A stretch of DNA of 64,000 bases from Phaeobacter sp. QD34_24 (GCF_028890115.1 NZ_JARCJD010000002.1:175463-239462); one strand, 5' to 3'; shown: positions 35,522-45,115, counted from the first letter of the stretch. Made by a program: numbers and translations. Notes: a model not told the origin generated them from the sequence alone.

Positions 35522-36328
35522 TCAGCGGATTAGATTTGGCCTCAGCCGCATTTTTGTCCGGCGTTCCTGCGGGATATGGCGGTTCAGTCTTTTGTTGACC
35601 AGGCCAAAGAGACCGATGATCAAAAGCGTCAACAGGATGAAGTAGAAGGCCAGAATCGGGTAGGGGATGAACGGGTTGAACGTCTTGTCCGCAAAGTAGT
35701 TCGCATAATAAAGCGCATCGCCCTTTTGCCGCCAGGCCGGAAAGCCGGAAAAGAACACCAGCGTGGTCGCATGAAACAGGAAGATCGCCTCGTTGGTGTA
35801 AGAGGGCCAGGCCAGCCGCATCATCGTCGGCCACATGATCCGGCGGAAGCGGTGCCAGCCGGTCAGACCATAGGCATCGGCCGCCTCGACATCGCCGCGG
35901 GGGATCGACCGCAGCGCCCCGTAGAAGATTTCCGCGCTATAGGCAGAGGTATTAAGGAACAGAACCACCAGCGCCCCAAGCCAGGCCGAGGAGAAGGCAT
36001 CCAGAATCGGCGAGATGCCTTTCAGCTCCAGGAACAGGAAATAGGCAAAGAAGAACTGGATAAAGAGAGGCGAGCCGCGGAAGACGAAGATGAACCACTC
36101 CGCCGGTTTGCGCCAGATCGCAGAGGGCGAGTTCTTGGCCACCGCCAGAAGGTTGGCAAAGAAGAAGCCGCTGATGACCGCCAGGGTGCCAAAGTAGATG
36201 TTCCAGATCATCCCCGATCCGATCAGGGTGAAATGTTCGCACAGGGTGAAATCGCTGCGGGGCAGCAGGCGTTCGCCATAGCCCAGCGAACGGAAGGCAT
36301 AGGCTTCGATGGTCTCAAGACAGCTCAT
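35522..36328 (-). CDS. Polar amino acid/amine ABC transporter permease (HisM-like)
   Basis: A 268-residue inner-membrane permease. Five or six hydrophobic segments and the cytoplasmic EAA loop EAADAYGLTGWHRFRRIMWPTMMRLAWPSYTNE, which docks the ATPase. Start chosen at MSCLETIEAY because its ATG overlaps the HisQ-like stop as ATGA; the longer frame into the upstream gene is a shadow. Related to histidine/lysine/arginine or opine permeases. Confidence 0.88.
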   Translation of the reverse strand: MSCLETIEAYAFRSLGYGERLLPRSDFTLCEHFTLIGSGMIWNIYFGTLAVISGFFFANLLAVAKNSPSAIWRKPAEWFIFVFRGSPLFIQFFFAYFLFLELKGISPILDAFSSAWLGALVVLFLNTSAYSAEIFYGALRSIPRGDVEAADAYGLTGWHRFRRIMWPTMMRLAWPSYTNEAIFLFHATTLVFFSGFPAWRQKGDALYYANYFADKTFNPFIPYPILAFYFILLTLLIIGLFGLVNKRLNRHIPQERRTKMRLRPNLIR

Positions 36329-37206
36329 GTCGCTTTCCTTTGCGCTTCGCCGCCCAGCGTGGCTTGTCCATGCGACAGACGGGCCGAGATCCGCTCCAGC
36401 ACCACCTCGGACACCTTGGTGAAGGCGAGGTAGAAGACCAGCAGCGCCAGGAAGTACCACATGCGCCAGTCGCCATGGGGGTAGTCGGTGAACTTGGCGG
36501 TCTTGCTGCCACCGAGCTCTCGCGCCCAATAGACGATATCCTCGACGCCCAGGAGGAACAGCAGTGGCGTGGCCTTGATCAGTACCATCCACAGGTTCGA
36601 CAGGCCGGGCAGCGCGTAGGTCCACATCTGCGGAACGGTGATGCGCCAGAAGGCCTGTCGCCGGGTCATGCCATAGGCTTCGGCGGTTTCGATCTGCGCG
36701 CGTGGTACGGCGGTCATGGCGCCATAAAGAACATTGGCGGCAAAGGCGCCAAAGACGATGGCAAAGGTCACCACAGCAAGGGTAAAGCCGTAGACCTCGT
36801 GGATCCATTGCGGAGAGGTCCCAAGCGGCATCTTGGCAATGTCACAGACCAGGAAATCGCTGCCCTGGCGGATCGGCTGATCCCAGTCGGGGCATTTGAT
36901 TGTGTGACGCAGCCATTCGATGCCCTGATCCAGCGCGATCACGAAGAACAGGAAGAAGGCGATGTCCGGCACGCCGCGCACGATGGCGATATACCCCTTG
37001 CCCAGCCAGGACAGGGGCAGGAACTGGGCGCGCGCCGCGATGGCGCCGCCAAAACCGAACAGGAGCGCCATCGGAGCCGTGATGGCCAGCAGTAAGAGGA
37101 CCGTCCCAAAAGCGACATAGAACCCCATGTGCTTTCCGGTGGTCAGGTAGCAGGACAGCCACTGGAGGCCCTCCAGGCTGGCCGGGTCTGAGCAATAGGA
37201 AAAGAT
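36325..37206 (-). CDS. ABC transporter permease (HisQ-like), N-terminus beyond any ATG
   Basis: A permease with EAYGMTRRQAFWRITVPQMWTYALPGLSNL as EAA loop. The first canonical start (37128, 267 aa) lacks a good ribosome-binding site and lies inside what looks like conserved coding sequence: in frame upstream run FSYCSDPASLEGLQWLSCYL and TTGKHM. That extension reaches an ATC codon at 37206 with AAGAGG six bases upstream, and the next codon before it in frame is a stop after five more. So I read the coding region to the ATC, giving 293 residues. Either ATC is used as an unusual start or the base should be G. Confidence 0.7.
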   Translation of the reverse strand: MFSYCSDPASLEGLQWLSCYLTTGKHMGFYVAFGTVLLLLAITAPMALLFGFGGAIAARAQFLPLSWLGKGYIAIVRGVPDIAFFLFFVIALDQGIEWLRHTIKCPDWDQPIRQGSDFLVCDIAKMPLGTSPQWIHEVYGFTLAVVTFAIVFGAFAANVLYGAMTAVPRAQIETAEAYGMTRRQAFWRITVPQMWTYALPGLSNLWMVLIKATPLLFLLGVEDIVYWARELGGSKTAKFTDYPHGDWRMWYFLALLVFYLAFTKVSEVVLERISARLSHGQATLGGEAQRKAT

Positions 37207-37270
37207 GGCTGACCTCTTCGTCTATGTCACGCGCGCAGCGCCTTTACAGGGCGGAGCGCGGGAGCAACTG

Positions 37271-37306
37271 GAAAATACAGCAAAGGGGAGCCTTGCCCCC
37301 CTTTGC
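37271..37306 (-). terminator. Attenuator-like terminator between hisJ- and hisQ-like genes
   Basis: Minus strand GCAAAGGGG, nine-base loop, CCCCTTTGC, then TGTATTTTC. It lies in the gap between the binding-protein gene and the permease genes and would raise the ratio of binding protein to permease. Confidence 0.6.
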
Positions 37307-37333
37307 CAGTCATTTGGAAAGGGCAGGCAGGGC

Positions 37334-38044
37334 TTACCAGGTGCCGCCCACTTCCCATTTGGTGATCAGCGCGTTCAGGCTGCCGTCTTCCTTCATCGAG
37401 GTGATGGCCGCGTCGAACTTGCCGCGCAGCTCGTCATCGCTTTCGCGGAAGGCCATGCCGATGCCACCGCCGAGCGGCACATCGCCGCCGACGAACATCA
37501 GATCAGAGCCTTCCACCTGCGGCTCCAGGAAGTCCTTGTCGGCCAGAACCGCATCGGCTTCGCCAGAGACGACGGCCGCGATGGTTTCATCCGGGGTCGG
37601 GTATTCGACCAGGGTGGCGCCGGTGTCGACCACGTGGTTGGCTTGGATGGTCGCGGTCTGGGCCGCGATGATGCCACCGGCCAGGTCCACATCTGCGGAC
37701 AGTGCGGCATAGGCCGAGGGCGACGGCGGGGTGTAGCCTTGGGTGAAGTCGACGACTTCCTCGCGCTCCGCGGTGATCGACATGCCGGCGATGATTGCGT
37801 CATAGTTGCCCGAGGTCAGGTTGGGGATGATCGAATCCCAGTCGTTGGTGACCCACTCGCAGGTCAGCGCGGCGCGCTTGCACAGCTCGTCGCCCAGCTC
37901 GCGCTCGAAACCGTCCACTTCACCCTTGTCGTTGATGAAGTTGTAGGGAGGGTAGGCGCCCTCAGTGCCAAGGCGCACGGTGTCTGCCAGAGCAACGCCC
38001 GCGGTCAGGGCCAGGGCAGCGGTGCCGAGAAGAATGGATTTCAT
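37334..38044 (-). CDS. Periplasmic amino acid/amine-binding protein (HisJ-like)
   Basis: A 236-residue solute-binding protein with a Sec signal peptide (MKSILLGTAALALTAGVALA, cut near 20) and the SBP_bac_3 fold: TVRLGTEGAYPPYNFINDKGEVDGFERELGDELCKR and GMSITAEREEVVDFTQGY. Probably binds a basic amino acid or polyamine-like ligand, given the neighbours. Two glutamines or acidic pocket residues cannot be assigned without alignment. Confidence 0.9.
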   Translation of the reverse strand: MKSILLGTAALALTAGVALADTVRLGTEGAYPPYNFINDKGEVDGFERELGDELCKRAALTCEWVTNDWDSIIPNLTSGNYDAIIAGMSITAEREEVVDFTQGYTPPSPSAYAALSADVDLAGGIIAAQTATIQANHVVDTGATLVEYPTPDETIAAVVSGEADAVLADKDFLEPQVEGSDLMFVGGDVPLGGGIGMAFRESDDELRGKFDAAITSMKEDGSLNALITKWEVGGTW

Positions 38045-38085
38045 GAGTTTACTCCCGTTTGGTTGGTTATTGGTCGTTTATTGTC

Positions 38086-38898
38086 TTAGCGTTTGGTCGA
38101 GGACAGGAAAGCCTGCAGGCGCTCGGATTGGGTATTGCCGAACACCTCCTCTGGCGGGCCTTGCTCCTCGATCAATCCCTGGTGCAGGAAGACGACATGG
38201 TCCGATACATCGGCAGCCATGTTCATGTCATGGGTCACGATCATCATGGTGCGCCCTTCGGCGGCCAGATCCTTGATCACCTTCACCACTTCCTGTTCCA
38301 GCTCCGGGTCCAGCGCCGATGTAGGTTCATCGAACAGCAGCGCCTCGGGCTCCATGCACAGGGCGCGGGCAATCGCTGCGCGCTGCTGCTGCCCACCCGA
38401 AAGCTGCGCCGGGTAGACATCGCATTTGTCGCCGATGCCGACCTTGTCGAGATACTTGCGGGCAGAGGCTTCGACCGCGGCACGGTCGCGTTTCAGCACC
38501 GTCAACGGCGCTTCCATCACGTTTTGCAGAATGGTCATATGGGACCAGAGGTTGAACTGCTGGAACACCATCGAAAGATTGGTTCGGATGCGCAGCACCT
38601 GTTTGGGATCGGCGGGATGGCGGTGTTGGCCGCTGCCGCTCCATTGGATCGGTTCGCCCTTGAATAGAATCTCGCCTTGCTGGCTGTCCTCAAGCAGGTT
38701 GCAGCAGCGCAGAAGCGTGGATTTTCCAGAGCCGGAGGAGCCGATCAGCGACACGACCGAGCCGCGCGGCGCGGTGATATCCACGCCCTTGATGACCTCC
38801 AGATCGCCATAGGATTTGTGCAGGCCACGGATCTCCAGCACGGGCGTGGTGTCTGTCTCAGGCGTCGTAACGGTCATGGCGGTGGTCAAGGTCAGCAT
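38086..38898 (-). CDS. Polar amino acid ABC transporter ATPase (HisP-like)
   Basis: A cytoplasmic ATP-binding subunit of about 270 residues: Walker A GSSGSGKST, Q-loop, signature LSGGQQQR, Walker B ALLFDEPTSALD and the H-loop VTHDMNMA. The N-terminus is uncertain: candidate starts at 38898 (MLTLTTAM) and 38877 (MTVTTPETD) both lack a clear Shine-Dalgarno; a TTG at 38958 falls inside the upstream terminator and is rejected. First gene of the transporter operon. Confidence 0.88.
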   Translation of the reverse strand: MLTLTTAMTVTTPETDTTPVLEIRGLHKSYGDLEVIKGVDITAPRGSVVSLIGSSGSGKSTLLRCCNLLEDSQQGEILFKGEPIQWSGSGQHRHPADPKQVLRIRTNLSMVFQQFNLWSHMTILQNVMEAPLTVLKRDRAAVEASARKYLDKVGIGDKCDVYPAQLSGGQQQRAAIARALCMEPEALLFDEPTSALDPELEQEVVKVIKDLAAEGRTMMIVTHDMNMAADVSDHVVFLHQGLIEEQGPPEEVFGNTQSERLQAFLSSTKR

Positions 38899-38932
38899 CG
38901 TCCGGTTGGTGAAATTTTTCTTTATTGGACCC

Positions 38933-38965
38933 AAAAAAAGGCGGAATGCAATGTGCAAACCGCCT
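38933..38965 (-). terminator. Intrinsic terminator behind the PhnD-like gene
   Basis: Minus strand AGGCGG, TTTGCACATTGCATT with an inner TGCA/TGCA pair, CCGCCT, then T6. It lies only about 35 bases before the hisP-like start, so the hisP promoter must overlap it or lie in the short gap. Confidence 0.75.
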
Positions 38966-39021
38966 GATCTGGTCGGGAATGCTGCGAATTGGGCAGTGCT
39001 GTCGACAAAATGATCGGCGGT

Positions 39022-39807
39022 TTACGCCTTTGCGCGCGCGCGGATCTTTTGCTCGGTCAGAACCGGGCCAGGGGGGGTGGGAACCGCCAGGTAGTCGGCC
39101 ATCGGGATCTGGACGATCCCCTTGAGATGCAGCGTCTCGGCGGCTTCGGCGTCCAGGGTCGCAATGGCCTGTTCCAGCGCCTCGAACAGCACCTGCGGAT
39201 CATTGCCAAGTGCTGTGATGAAGGGCAGTCCCGGCGTGGCGCCCGTGCGGTCAACCACCTGCAAATCGGCGGCAAAATCGTCGTATTTCTGGATCATCTG
39301 CCACGACAGGATATCCAGCGCCGCAAAATCCGCGCGCCCCTCGGCAACGGCCTGCGCCGATTCCCTGTGGCTACCGGTTTCCAACAGGCTGCCGGGCAAG
39401 AGCCCTGCGTCCTGCATATGGATCAAGGGCCCGGCCCAGCCCGATTGGGACAGGCTGTCGTTATAGGCAAATGTCTTGCCGTCAGCCTGCGCAAGGGTGC
39501 CGATGCCGCCCTCCTTGCGGGTGACAAAGACGCTGTAGTAATGGCCCGGCGCGCAGCCTTCATGGCCATAGTCGGGCGTGCCCACCAGCTGCACCTCGCC
39601 GTAAAGACGCGTGCGCAGCGGGCAGCCGCAGGTCTGCCCAAGCACCAGATCCTTGGCGGTCCAGGCCGACCAGGCATCCTTGTTGCGGTCGGGCGTTTCG
39701 GGCAGCCCGTCAAAAGATCCCGCCAGCGCGTTGCGGATCGCGCTCCACAGCCGGTCGTTGGCCTCGGCGGTCTCCGGACGATCATACATTCCGAGATAGG
39801 CAATCAT
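39022..39807 (-). CDS. PhnD-like phosphate/phosphonate-type binding protein, apparently cytoplasmic
   Basis: A 261-residue periplasmic-binding-protein fold (MIAYLGMYDRPETAEANDRLWSAIRNAL, VFVTRKEGGIGTLAQADGKTFAYNDSLSQSGW, RADFAALDILSWQMI), of the PhnD/phosphite-phosphonate type, but without a signal peptide or lipobox. The ATG overlaps the upstream TerB gene by ATGA and family length fits, so the lack of an export signal seems real. No PhnC/PhnE genes nearby. Function unknown. Confidence 0.75.
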   Translation of the reverse strand: MIAYLGMYDRPETAEANDRLWSAIRNALAGSFDGLPETPDRNKDAWSAWTAKDLVLGQTCGCPLRTRLYGEVQLVGTPDYGHEGCAPGHYYSVFVTRKEGGIGTLAQADGKTFAYNDSLSQSGWAGPLIHMQDAGLLPGSLLETGSHRESAQAVAEGRADFAALDILSWQMIQKYDDFAADLQVVDRTGATPGLPFITALGNDPQVLFEALEQAIATLDAEAAETLHLKGIVQIPMADYLAVPTPPGPVLTEQKIRARAKA

Positions 39808-40247
39808 TGCGCGGCCTCCGCCCGTTGTCTGGCCAGGGCGCTGTCACGATCATTCACCCCCAGCAGGCTGGAGGACAGCCGCAACAGCGTGTCTTCATCG
39901 GCATCCCGCTGGCCATCGGCAAGGGCCACCTGCCACAGTGCCTCGATCACCGCGATCCGGTCGTCGTAGAGCACAGCGTCCTTGATCGCGCGGGTAAAGC
40001 GCACCGTGTCGGGGGCTTCTGCCTCCATCGCTTCGGCTTCTTCGCGCAGCAGGATCGCGCCGCCCATATCCAGCCCGTAGCGCGACTGGTTGATGCGGTC
40101 GATGCGGTCCTTTTCCACCTCGGCGTAGTTATGGTCGGACCGCGCGACCCGCACCAGAAGCGCGGTCAGGGCAAGGCGGGCATCGCTGTCGCCCAGGGTT
40201 TCCTGGGCCGGAGACAGCAGGCGCTTCAGTAGTTCCTGGAACATCAT
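39804..40247 (-). CDS. TerB-like protein (copy 2)
   Basis: A 147-residue helical protein of the TerB/DjlA-like TerB domain superfamily: RLALTALLVRVARSDHNYAEVEKDRIDRI, AVIEALWQVALADGQRDADEDTLLRLSSSLLGV. The repeated acidic D-x-x-ED patches suggest metal binding, as in TerB. Coupled by ATGA to the genes on both sides. Confidence 0.85.
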   Translation of the reverse strand: MMFQELLKRLLSPAQETLGDSDARLALTALLVRVARSDHNYAEVEKDRIDRINQSRYGLDMGGAILLREEAEAMEAEAPDTVRFTRAIKDAVLYDDRIAVIEALWQVALADGQRDADEDTLLRLSSSLLGVNDRDSALARQRAEAAQ

Positions 40248-40708
40248 TCACCCTTTCCTGTCGGGGCGCCCAGCTTTTGCCGGGCCCGTTCCCGCGCCGC
40301 CTCATTGTCGGCATAGGACAGCCCCATGGCCTTGCGCGCGTCCTCGACGATCTTGACCTCGCCCTCGTGTTCGTTGCCATCCGCCAGCACCACCTCCCAC
40401 AGCGCGTCCAGCGCCGCCAGCCGTTCGTCCAGCCCGGTGGTTTCGCGGATCAGGCGCCCGAAGGTATCGGTTTCCGGGGCCGCCGCATGCAGTTTCTCGC
40501 AGTTGGCGCGGACCTTGGCAGCCTCGATCGCATTGTGCTGGTAAAGCCGCGCCAGGATCCGGTCGATCAGGCTGATCTCTTCCAGCTGATAGTCCCGATC
40601 CGACTGCGCCACGCGCACCATCAATGCGCCAAGCGCCAGTTCGGCATCCGGGTCCGGCAGGGCCGGGGGTTGCGGCGGGCGAAGGGCCTGGAAGAACTTT
40701 TTCAGCAT
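40244..40708 (-). CDS. TerB-like protein (copy 1)
   Basis: A 154-residue TerB-domain protein (ELALGALMVRVAQSDRDYQLEEISLIDRIL, LDALWEVVLADGNEHEGEVKIVEDARKAMGLSYADN) that is a tandem paralogue of the following gene. Three genes with four-base overlaps form a tight unit; tellurite resistance partners (TerC, TerD, TerZ) are absent, so the name refers only to the domain. Confidence 0.85.
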   Translation of the reverse strand: MLKKFFQALRPPQPPALPDPDAELALGALMVRVAQSDRDYQLEEISLIDRILARLYQHNAIEAAKVRANCEKLHAAAPETDTFGRLIRETTGLDERLAALDALWEVVLADGNEHEGEVKIVEDARKAMGLSYADNEAARERARQKLGAPTGKGE

Positions 40709-40749
40709 GAGGTCAGATTACCCTGCAAATGAACAGCGGCCAACGGCAC

Positions 40750-41037
40750 TTAGCCATCATAGCCTTCGATGATCTCCATATCCCCGGTCGAGACCGGGTC
40801 ACGCAAGGCCTTGGCATCCTGGTAGGCAACCGAGTCGTAACAGGCCTTGGCGGTTTCGTAATCCTTGAATTCGATCACCACCGTGCGGGCGCGCATCTTG
40901 CCTTCGCGCACTTCCTTGGGGCCGCCGCGGACCAGGAATTTCGCGCCGTATTCTGCAAAAGGCGCTGCATTTGCCGCCACATAGTCCTTGTAACGTTCCA
41001 TGTCATCGACATGGGCCACCCAATATCCTTTTGGCAT
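40750..41037 (-). CDS. DUF1330 family protein
   Basis: A 95-residue ferredoxin-like dimeric alpha/beta barrel protein of DUF1330: MPKGYWVAHVDDMERYKDYVAANAAPFAEYGAKFLVRGG and VVIEFKDYETAKACYDS. Start MPKGYW has AGGGA upstream and gives the usual family length. No enzyme activity is established for the family. Confidence 0.88.
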   Translation of the reverse strand: MPKGYWVAHVDDMERYKDYVAANAAPFAEYGAKFLVRGGPKEVREGKMRARTVVIEFKDYETAKACYDSVAYQDAKALRDPVSTGDMEIIEGYDG

Positions 41038-41164
41038 GCGGAATCCCTTTATTGTTTTTGCCAAGCTGAAACAGAAGAGGCGCAAAGACAATGGGCTGCC
41101 TTGGCCGATTTTCCCCGTTTCCTGCCTCAAAATCTCAAAAATGCGTTAGAAATGGCAAGCAAAT

Positions 41165-41197
41165 TCAAAGGAAGCCGCCCACATGCGGTGGGCGGCT
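41165..41197 (-). terminator. Intrinsic terminator behind valS
   Basis: Minus strand AGCCGCCCA, seven-base loop, TGGGCGGCT, then TCCTTTG. Confidence 0.8.
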
Positions 41198-41209
41198 ATG
41201 TCTTGACCG

Positions 41210-44200
41210 TCAGCCGATCTCTGAGAGACGGGCGAGCGCCTCTTTGATCTTGGTCTCTTCTTCTTCGCGCAGCGCCAGGTTCTCGCGCGCTTCTTCCACC
41301 ACCTCATCCGGGGCGGAGGCCACGAATTTCGGGTTGTTCAAGCGGCCACGCAGCCCCCCCAGTTCCTTGGCCAGTTTGCCAAGGGTTTTCTCAAGGCGCG
41401 CCTTTTCCTCGTCGATGTCGATGATATCCGCGAGCGGCAGGCCAAAGGAGGCACCCGGCGCCGAGATCGACACGCAGCCCTTGGGCAGGGCATCCACCTT
41501 GGTCAGGCTGTCGATGCGCGCCAGACGTTTGATCAGCGCCTCGTTGCGGTCCCATGCGGTCTGGGCGGCCTCATCGATCTCGGTCACCAGCATGGCCACT
41601 TTCAGGCCTGCGGGCACATGCATCTGGGCGCGGGCAGAGCGGGTGTTCTCGATCACCGAGATGACCCAGTTAATTTCCCGGTCGGCCTCGGCATTGACCA
41701 GATCGGCGGCGGTATAGGCGGGCCAATCGGCGTGCACCAGCATCTTGGCACGGGTGCCGGTCTGGCCCCAAAGTTCCTCAGTGATGAAGGGCATGATGGG
41801 ATGCAGCAGGATCAGACATTGATCCATCACCCAGCGCATTGTCTCGCGGGTCTCGGCCTGGGCAGCGGCGTCTTCGCCCTGCAGAAGCGGTTTCGAGAGT
41901 TCCACATACCAGTCGCAGACCTTGCCCCAGACAAAGGCATACAGCGCCTGCGCCGCATCGTTGAAGCGGAAGGCGTCCAGTGCGGCATCCACTTCTTCGC
42001 GTACGCGGGCGGTCTCGCCGATGATCCAGGCGTTGACGGCCTGCGCGGGCTTCAGATCGGCCACATCGCTCTGCGGCACCGCATCGGTGAAGACCTCGTT
42101 CATCTCGGCAAAGCGGATGGCGTTCCACAGCTTGGTGCCAAAGTTCCGGTAGCCCGCGATGCGCTGCATGTCGAGCTTCAGCACGCCGCCAAGGGAGGCC
42201 ATCGCCGCATTGGTAAAGCGCAGCGCATCGGCGCCGTATTCGTCAATGATTTCCAAGGGATCGATGACGTTGCCGGTGGATTTCGACATCTTCTTGCCCT
42301 TGGCATCGCGCACCAGGCCATGGAGGTAAACAGTGTCGAACGGGATCTGATCCACGACCGCCAGCTGCATCATCATCATGCGGGCAACCCAGAAGAACAG
42401 GATGTCCTGGCCTGTGACCAGCGTCGAGGTCGGGAAGTACTTCTTCAGCTCATCGGTGTCCTCGGGCCAGCCCAGGGTGCCGATCGGCCAGAGGCCGGAG
42501 GAAAACCAAGTGTCGAGCACATCGGGGTCGCGCCAGACCGGGTAGACCAGTTTGGTCGGATCCTGCGTGGTCTCATATTCGGCCAGGGCGGCAGCGAAGG
42601 CATGAACCGCCTCGGCGCGGGTTTCGACCTCGACCACAGCGGCGTGGTTCAGCGGGGCGGGCAGGCCGACAAGAATGTCGTCGAACTGCGATTTGACGCT
42701 GTCGAAATCGGCGGCGCAGTGGCGCGGCTCTTCCCCGATCAGCAGCTTCTGTTCCCACATCAGGCGCAGGCTTTCCACCAGATCAAGGGCGCCGTCGCCT
42801 TCATCGTCGGTGAAACCTTCGCCCGACAGATCGAAGCCATACCAGACCGGGATCTGGTGACCCCACCACAGCTGGCGTGAGATGCACCAGGGTTCGATGT
42901 TCTCCAGCCAGTGGTAATATGTCTTCTCACCGCTTTCGGGCAGGATCTTGACGGTGCCGTCCTTCACGGTGTCCAGCGCCGGGCCGACGACCTTTTCGGC
43001 GTCCACGAACCACTGGTCGGTCAGCATCGGTTCGATCACCACCTTGGAGCGATCCCCAAAGGGCTGCATGATCGGCTTGTTCTCGACCAGCGGCACAAGG
43101 GTTTCGACCTCGTTGCCGTCCTCGTCCTTGGTGGTCTCCTTGACCATCACGGCAAGGCCCTCGGCCGTGATCTGCTCGACAACGGCCTTGCGCGCTTCGA
43201 ACCGGTCCAGACCGCGCAGGTCTTCGGGCACCAGGTTCACGGCGTCAGCTTCAGCCTCAGAGAGGGTCTGCTCGCCCTTGGCGACAGCCATGGCGGTGGT
43301 TGCGGCCTCGGCATAAGGCGCGCCGTCTGCGCGCATGGCGCCCTTGGTGTCCATCAGGCGGTACATCGGGATGCCGCCGCGCTTGGCCACCTGGTAGTCG
43401 TTGAAGTCATGGGCACCGGTGATCTTCACCGCGCCGGAGCCGAAGTCGGGATCGGGGTATTCATCGGTGATGATCGGGATCAGGCGGCGGTGTTCCTTGG
43501 GGCCGACGGGGATCTCGACCAGCTTGCCCACGATGGGGGCATAGCGCGCATCATCGGGATGCACCGCAACCGCGCCATCGCCCAGCATGGTTTCGGGCCG
43601 GGTGGTGGCGATGGAGATGTAATCGCGCACCTCCTCCAGGGTGACATTCCCGTCCTCGTCCTTTTCGACGTAGGTATAGGTCGCACCACCCGCGAGCGGG
43701 TATTTGAAGTGCCACATGTGACCCGCGACCTCGATATTCTCGACCTCAAGGTCGGAGATCGCGGTTTCGAAATGCGGGTCCCAGTTCACCAGCCGCTTGC
43801 CACGGTAGATGAGACCCTTGTTGTACATATCCACGAAGACCTTGATGACGGCATCGTGGAAATTGCCCTCTTCGCCTTCGGGCGCACCGGGGGCGCCGGA
43901 CATGGTGAAGGCATTGCGCGACCAGTCGCAGGACGCACCAAGGCGTTTCAGCTGGTTGACGATGGTGCCGCCGGACTGGCTTTTCCATTCCCAGACCTTT
44001 TCGAGGAAAGCGTCCCGCCCCAGCTCCGCGCGGGAGGGCTGCTGGGTGTTCGCCAGTTCGCGTTCCACCACCATCTGGGTGGCGATGCCGGCATGGTCTT
44101 GCCCCGGCTGCCAGAGCGTGTCGAAGCCCTGCATGCGCTTCCAGCGGATCAGGATATCCTGCAGCGTGTTGTTGAAGGCGTGGCCCATGTGCAGAACGCC

Positions 44201-44347
44201 GGTGACATTGGGCGGCGGGATCATGATGCAATAGGTGGAGGCCTCGGGCTTGGCATTTGCGCCGGCCTTGAAGCAACCGGCCTTTTCCCAGGCCTCATAC
44301 AGGCGGTGTTCCGCCTCGGCTGCATTGAATGTCTTTTCCATCGCCAT
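41210..44347 (-). CDS. valS: Valyl-tRNA synthetase
   Basis: A 1045-residue class I synthetase charging tRNA-Val. HIGH-type motif [26 protein letters not shown] near the N-terminus, the CP1 editing domain ([19 protein letters not shown]), and the KMSKS loop [20 protein letters not shown]-terminal coiled coil ([17 protein letters not shown]). Longer than the E. coli enzyme by about 95 residues, mainly in the middle insertion. AGGA precedes the ATG. Confidence 0.98.
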   Translation of the reverse strand: MAMEKTFNAAEAEHRLYEAWEKAGCFKAGANAKPEASTYCIMIPPPNVTGVLHMGHAFNNTLQDILIRWKRMQGFDTLWQPGQDHAGIATQMVVERELANTQQPSRAELGRDAFLEKVWEWKSQSGGTIVNQLKRLGASCDWSRNAFTMSGAPGAPEGEEGNFHDAVIKVFVDMYNKGLIYRGKRLVNWDPHFETAISDLEVENIEVAGHMWHFKYPLAGGATYTYVEKDEDGNVTLEEVRDYISIATTRPETMLGDGAVAVHPDDARYAPIVGKLVEIPVGPKEHRRLIPIITDEYPDPDFGSGAVKITGAHDFNDYQVAKRGGIPMYRLMDTKGAMRADGAPYAEAATTAMAVAKGEQTLSEAEADAVNLVPEDLRGLDRFEARKAVVEQITAEGLAVMVKETTKDEDGNEVETLVPLVENKPIMQPFGDRSKVVIEPMLTDQWFVDAEKVVGPALDTVKDGTVKILPESGEKTYYHWLENIEPWCISRQLWWGHQIPVWYGFDLSGEGFTDDEGDGALDLVESLRLMWEQKLLIGEEPRHCAADFDSVKSQFDDILVGLPAPLNHAAVVEVETRAEAVHAFAAALAEYETTQDPTKLVYPVWRDPDVLDTWFSSGLWPIGTLGWPEDTDELKKYFPTSTLVTGQDILFFWVARMMMMQLAVVDQIPFDTVYLHGLVRDAKGKKMSKSTGNVIDPLEIIDEYGADALRFTNAAMASLGGVLKLDMQRIAGYRNFGTKLWNAIRFAEMNEVFTDAVPQSDVADLKPAQAVNAWIIGETARVREEVDAALDAFRFNDAAQALYAFVWGKVCDWYVELSKPLLQGEDAAAQAETRETMRWVMDQCLILLHPIMPFITEELWGQTGTRAKMLVHADWPAYTAADLVNAEADREINWVISVIENTRSARAQMHVPAGLKVAMLVTEIDEAAQTAWDRNEALIKRLARIDSLTKVDALPKGCVSISAPGASFGLPLADIIDIDEEKARLEKTLGKLAKELGGLRGRLNNPKFVASAPDEVVEEARENLALREEEETKIKEALARLSEIG

Positions 44348-44545
44348 CGGTTTGGTCCTGCGTGCATGTCAATTCGGATCGCTCCCTCCCTTACAGAAGG
44401 GGGCGGCAAAGGGAAAGTGGGAAGGCGGGGCAGGGCGGGGAACCAGGAAAACGGGCGGCCGGGTAACGGTGGCTTAACACTGCCTTGCTAGTGTCAAAGA
44501 TGAAGAGAACAGCGGGCCCTTCCCTCCTCCCGCAATTCACAAAGC

Positions 44546-44591
44546 CGCCCGGCCAGACTTTGATGCGGGTCACCGCAAAGTTGGCCGGGCG
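44546..44591 (-). terminator. Long hairpin downstream of the AsnC-type gene
   Basis: CGCCCGGCCA pairs with TGGCCGGGCG, extended inside by ACTTTG/CAAAGT with a one-base bulge. It is followed by a weak CTTTG tract on the minus strand, so it may terminate the AsnC-type gene. The rest of the 281-base gap up to valS holds nothing else recognisable. Confidence 0.45.
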
Positions 44592-44628
44592 CACTAGTTT
44601 TCAGGCACATATCACTCAGGTTTAGCGC

Positions 44629-45072
44629 CTATCCCCGCATCCCGCTGCGGTCCAGTTTGGTGGCCAGATGGATCAGGCTTTCGGAGGAGCGCACACCGCG
44701 CGCCTCGCCGATGCGGTCGATGGTCTCGTCCAGTTCATCCGTGCTTTGGGCCACCACCTGCGCCAAGAGGTCGAAGCGCCCGGACGTGGTGTGAACGACC
44801 TCGACGCCGGGCAGGCTGCGCAACCGCGCCAGCACGTCGGGGCCGCTCCGCGGTTCGATCGAGATCAGCACCGTGGCCTGCAGCGGCGGACGCGCGGCAG
44901 GCGACAGTTTCAGCGTATAGCCCGAGATCACGCCAAGGGTCTCCAGCCGTTCGATCCGCGTCTGTACCGTGGTGCGGGCAAGCCCCATGCTCCGGGCGAG
45001 CTCGGCCACGGATCGCCTGGCATTGTCCCGCAACAGCGACAGAAGCTGCCGGTCTGTTTCGTCGATCTGCAT
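44629..45072 (-). CDS. Lrp/AsnC-family regulator
   Basis: A 147-residue regulator: N-terminal HTH (IDETDRQLLSLLRDNARRSVAELARSMGLARTTVQTRIERLE, described by its first and last helices) and a C-terminal RAM-type ligand-binding domain (TVLISIEPRSGPDVLARLRSLPGVEVVHTTSGRFDLLAQVVA). Start MQIDETDRQLL chosen for family length. Divergent from the decarboxylase gene, which it probably controls. Confidence 0.9.
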   Translation of the reverse strand: MQIDETDRQLLSLLRDNARRSVAELARSMGLARTTVQTRIERLETLGVISGYTLKLSPAARPPLQATVLISIEPRSGPDVLARLRSLPGVEVVHTTSGRFDLLAQVVAQSTDELDETIDRIGEARGVRSSESLIHLATKLDRSGMRG

Positions 45073-45080
45073 GAAGTATC

Positions 45081-45115
45081 TGCCTATCTGCCGATATTTT
45101 CCGTCACTATAGGCA
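45081..45115. promoter_or_regulatory. Inverted repeat in the AsnC/decarboxylase gap
   Basis: TGCCTAT and ATAGGCA, seven-base arms separated by 21 bases, close to the AsnC-type start; plausible operator for the divergent pair. Confidence 0.35.

Noticed and set aside
38899..38958. TTG start extending the HisP-like protein
   Set aside because: It falls inside the intrinsic terminator of the upstream gene.
42911..44491. 526-residue plus-strand frame opposite valS
   Set aside because: Shadow frame of a housekeeping gene.
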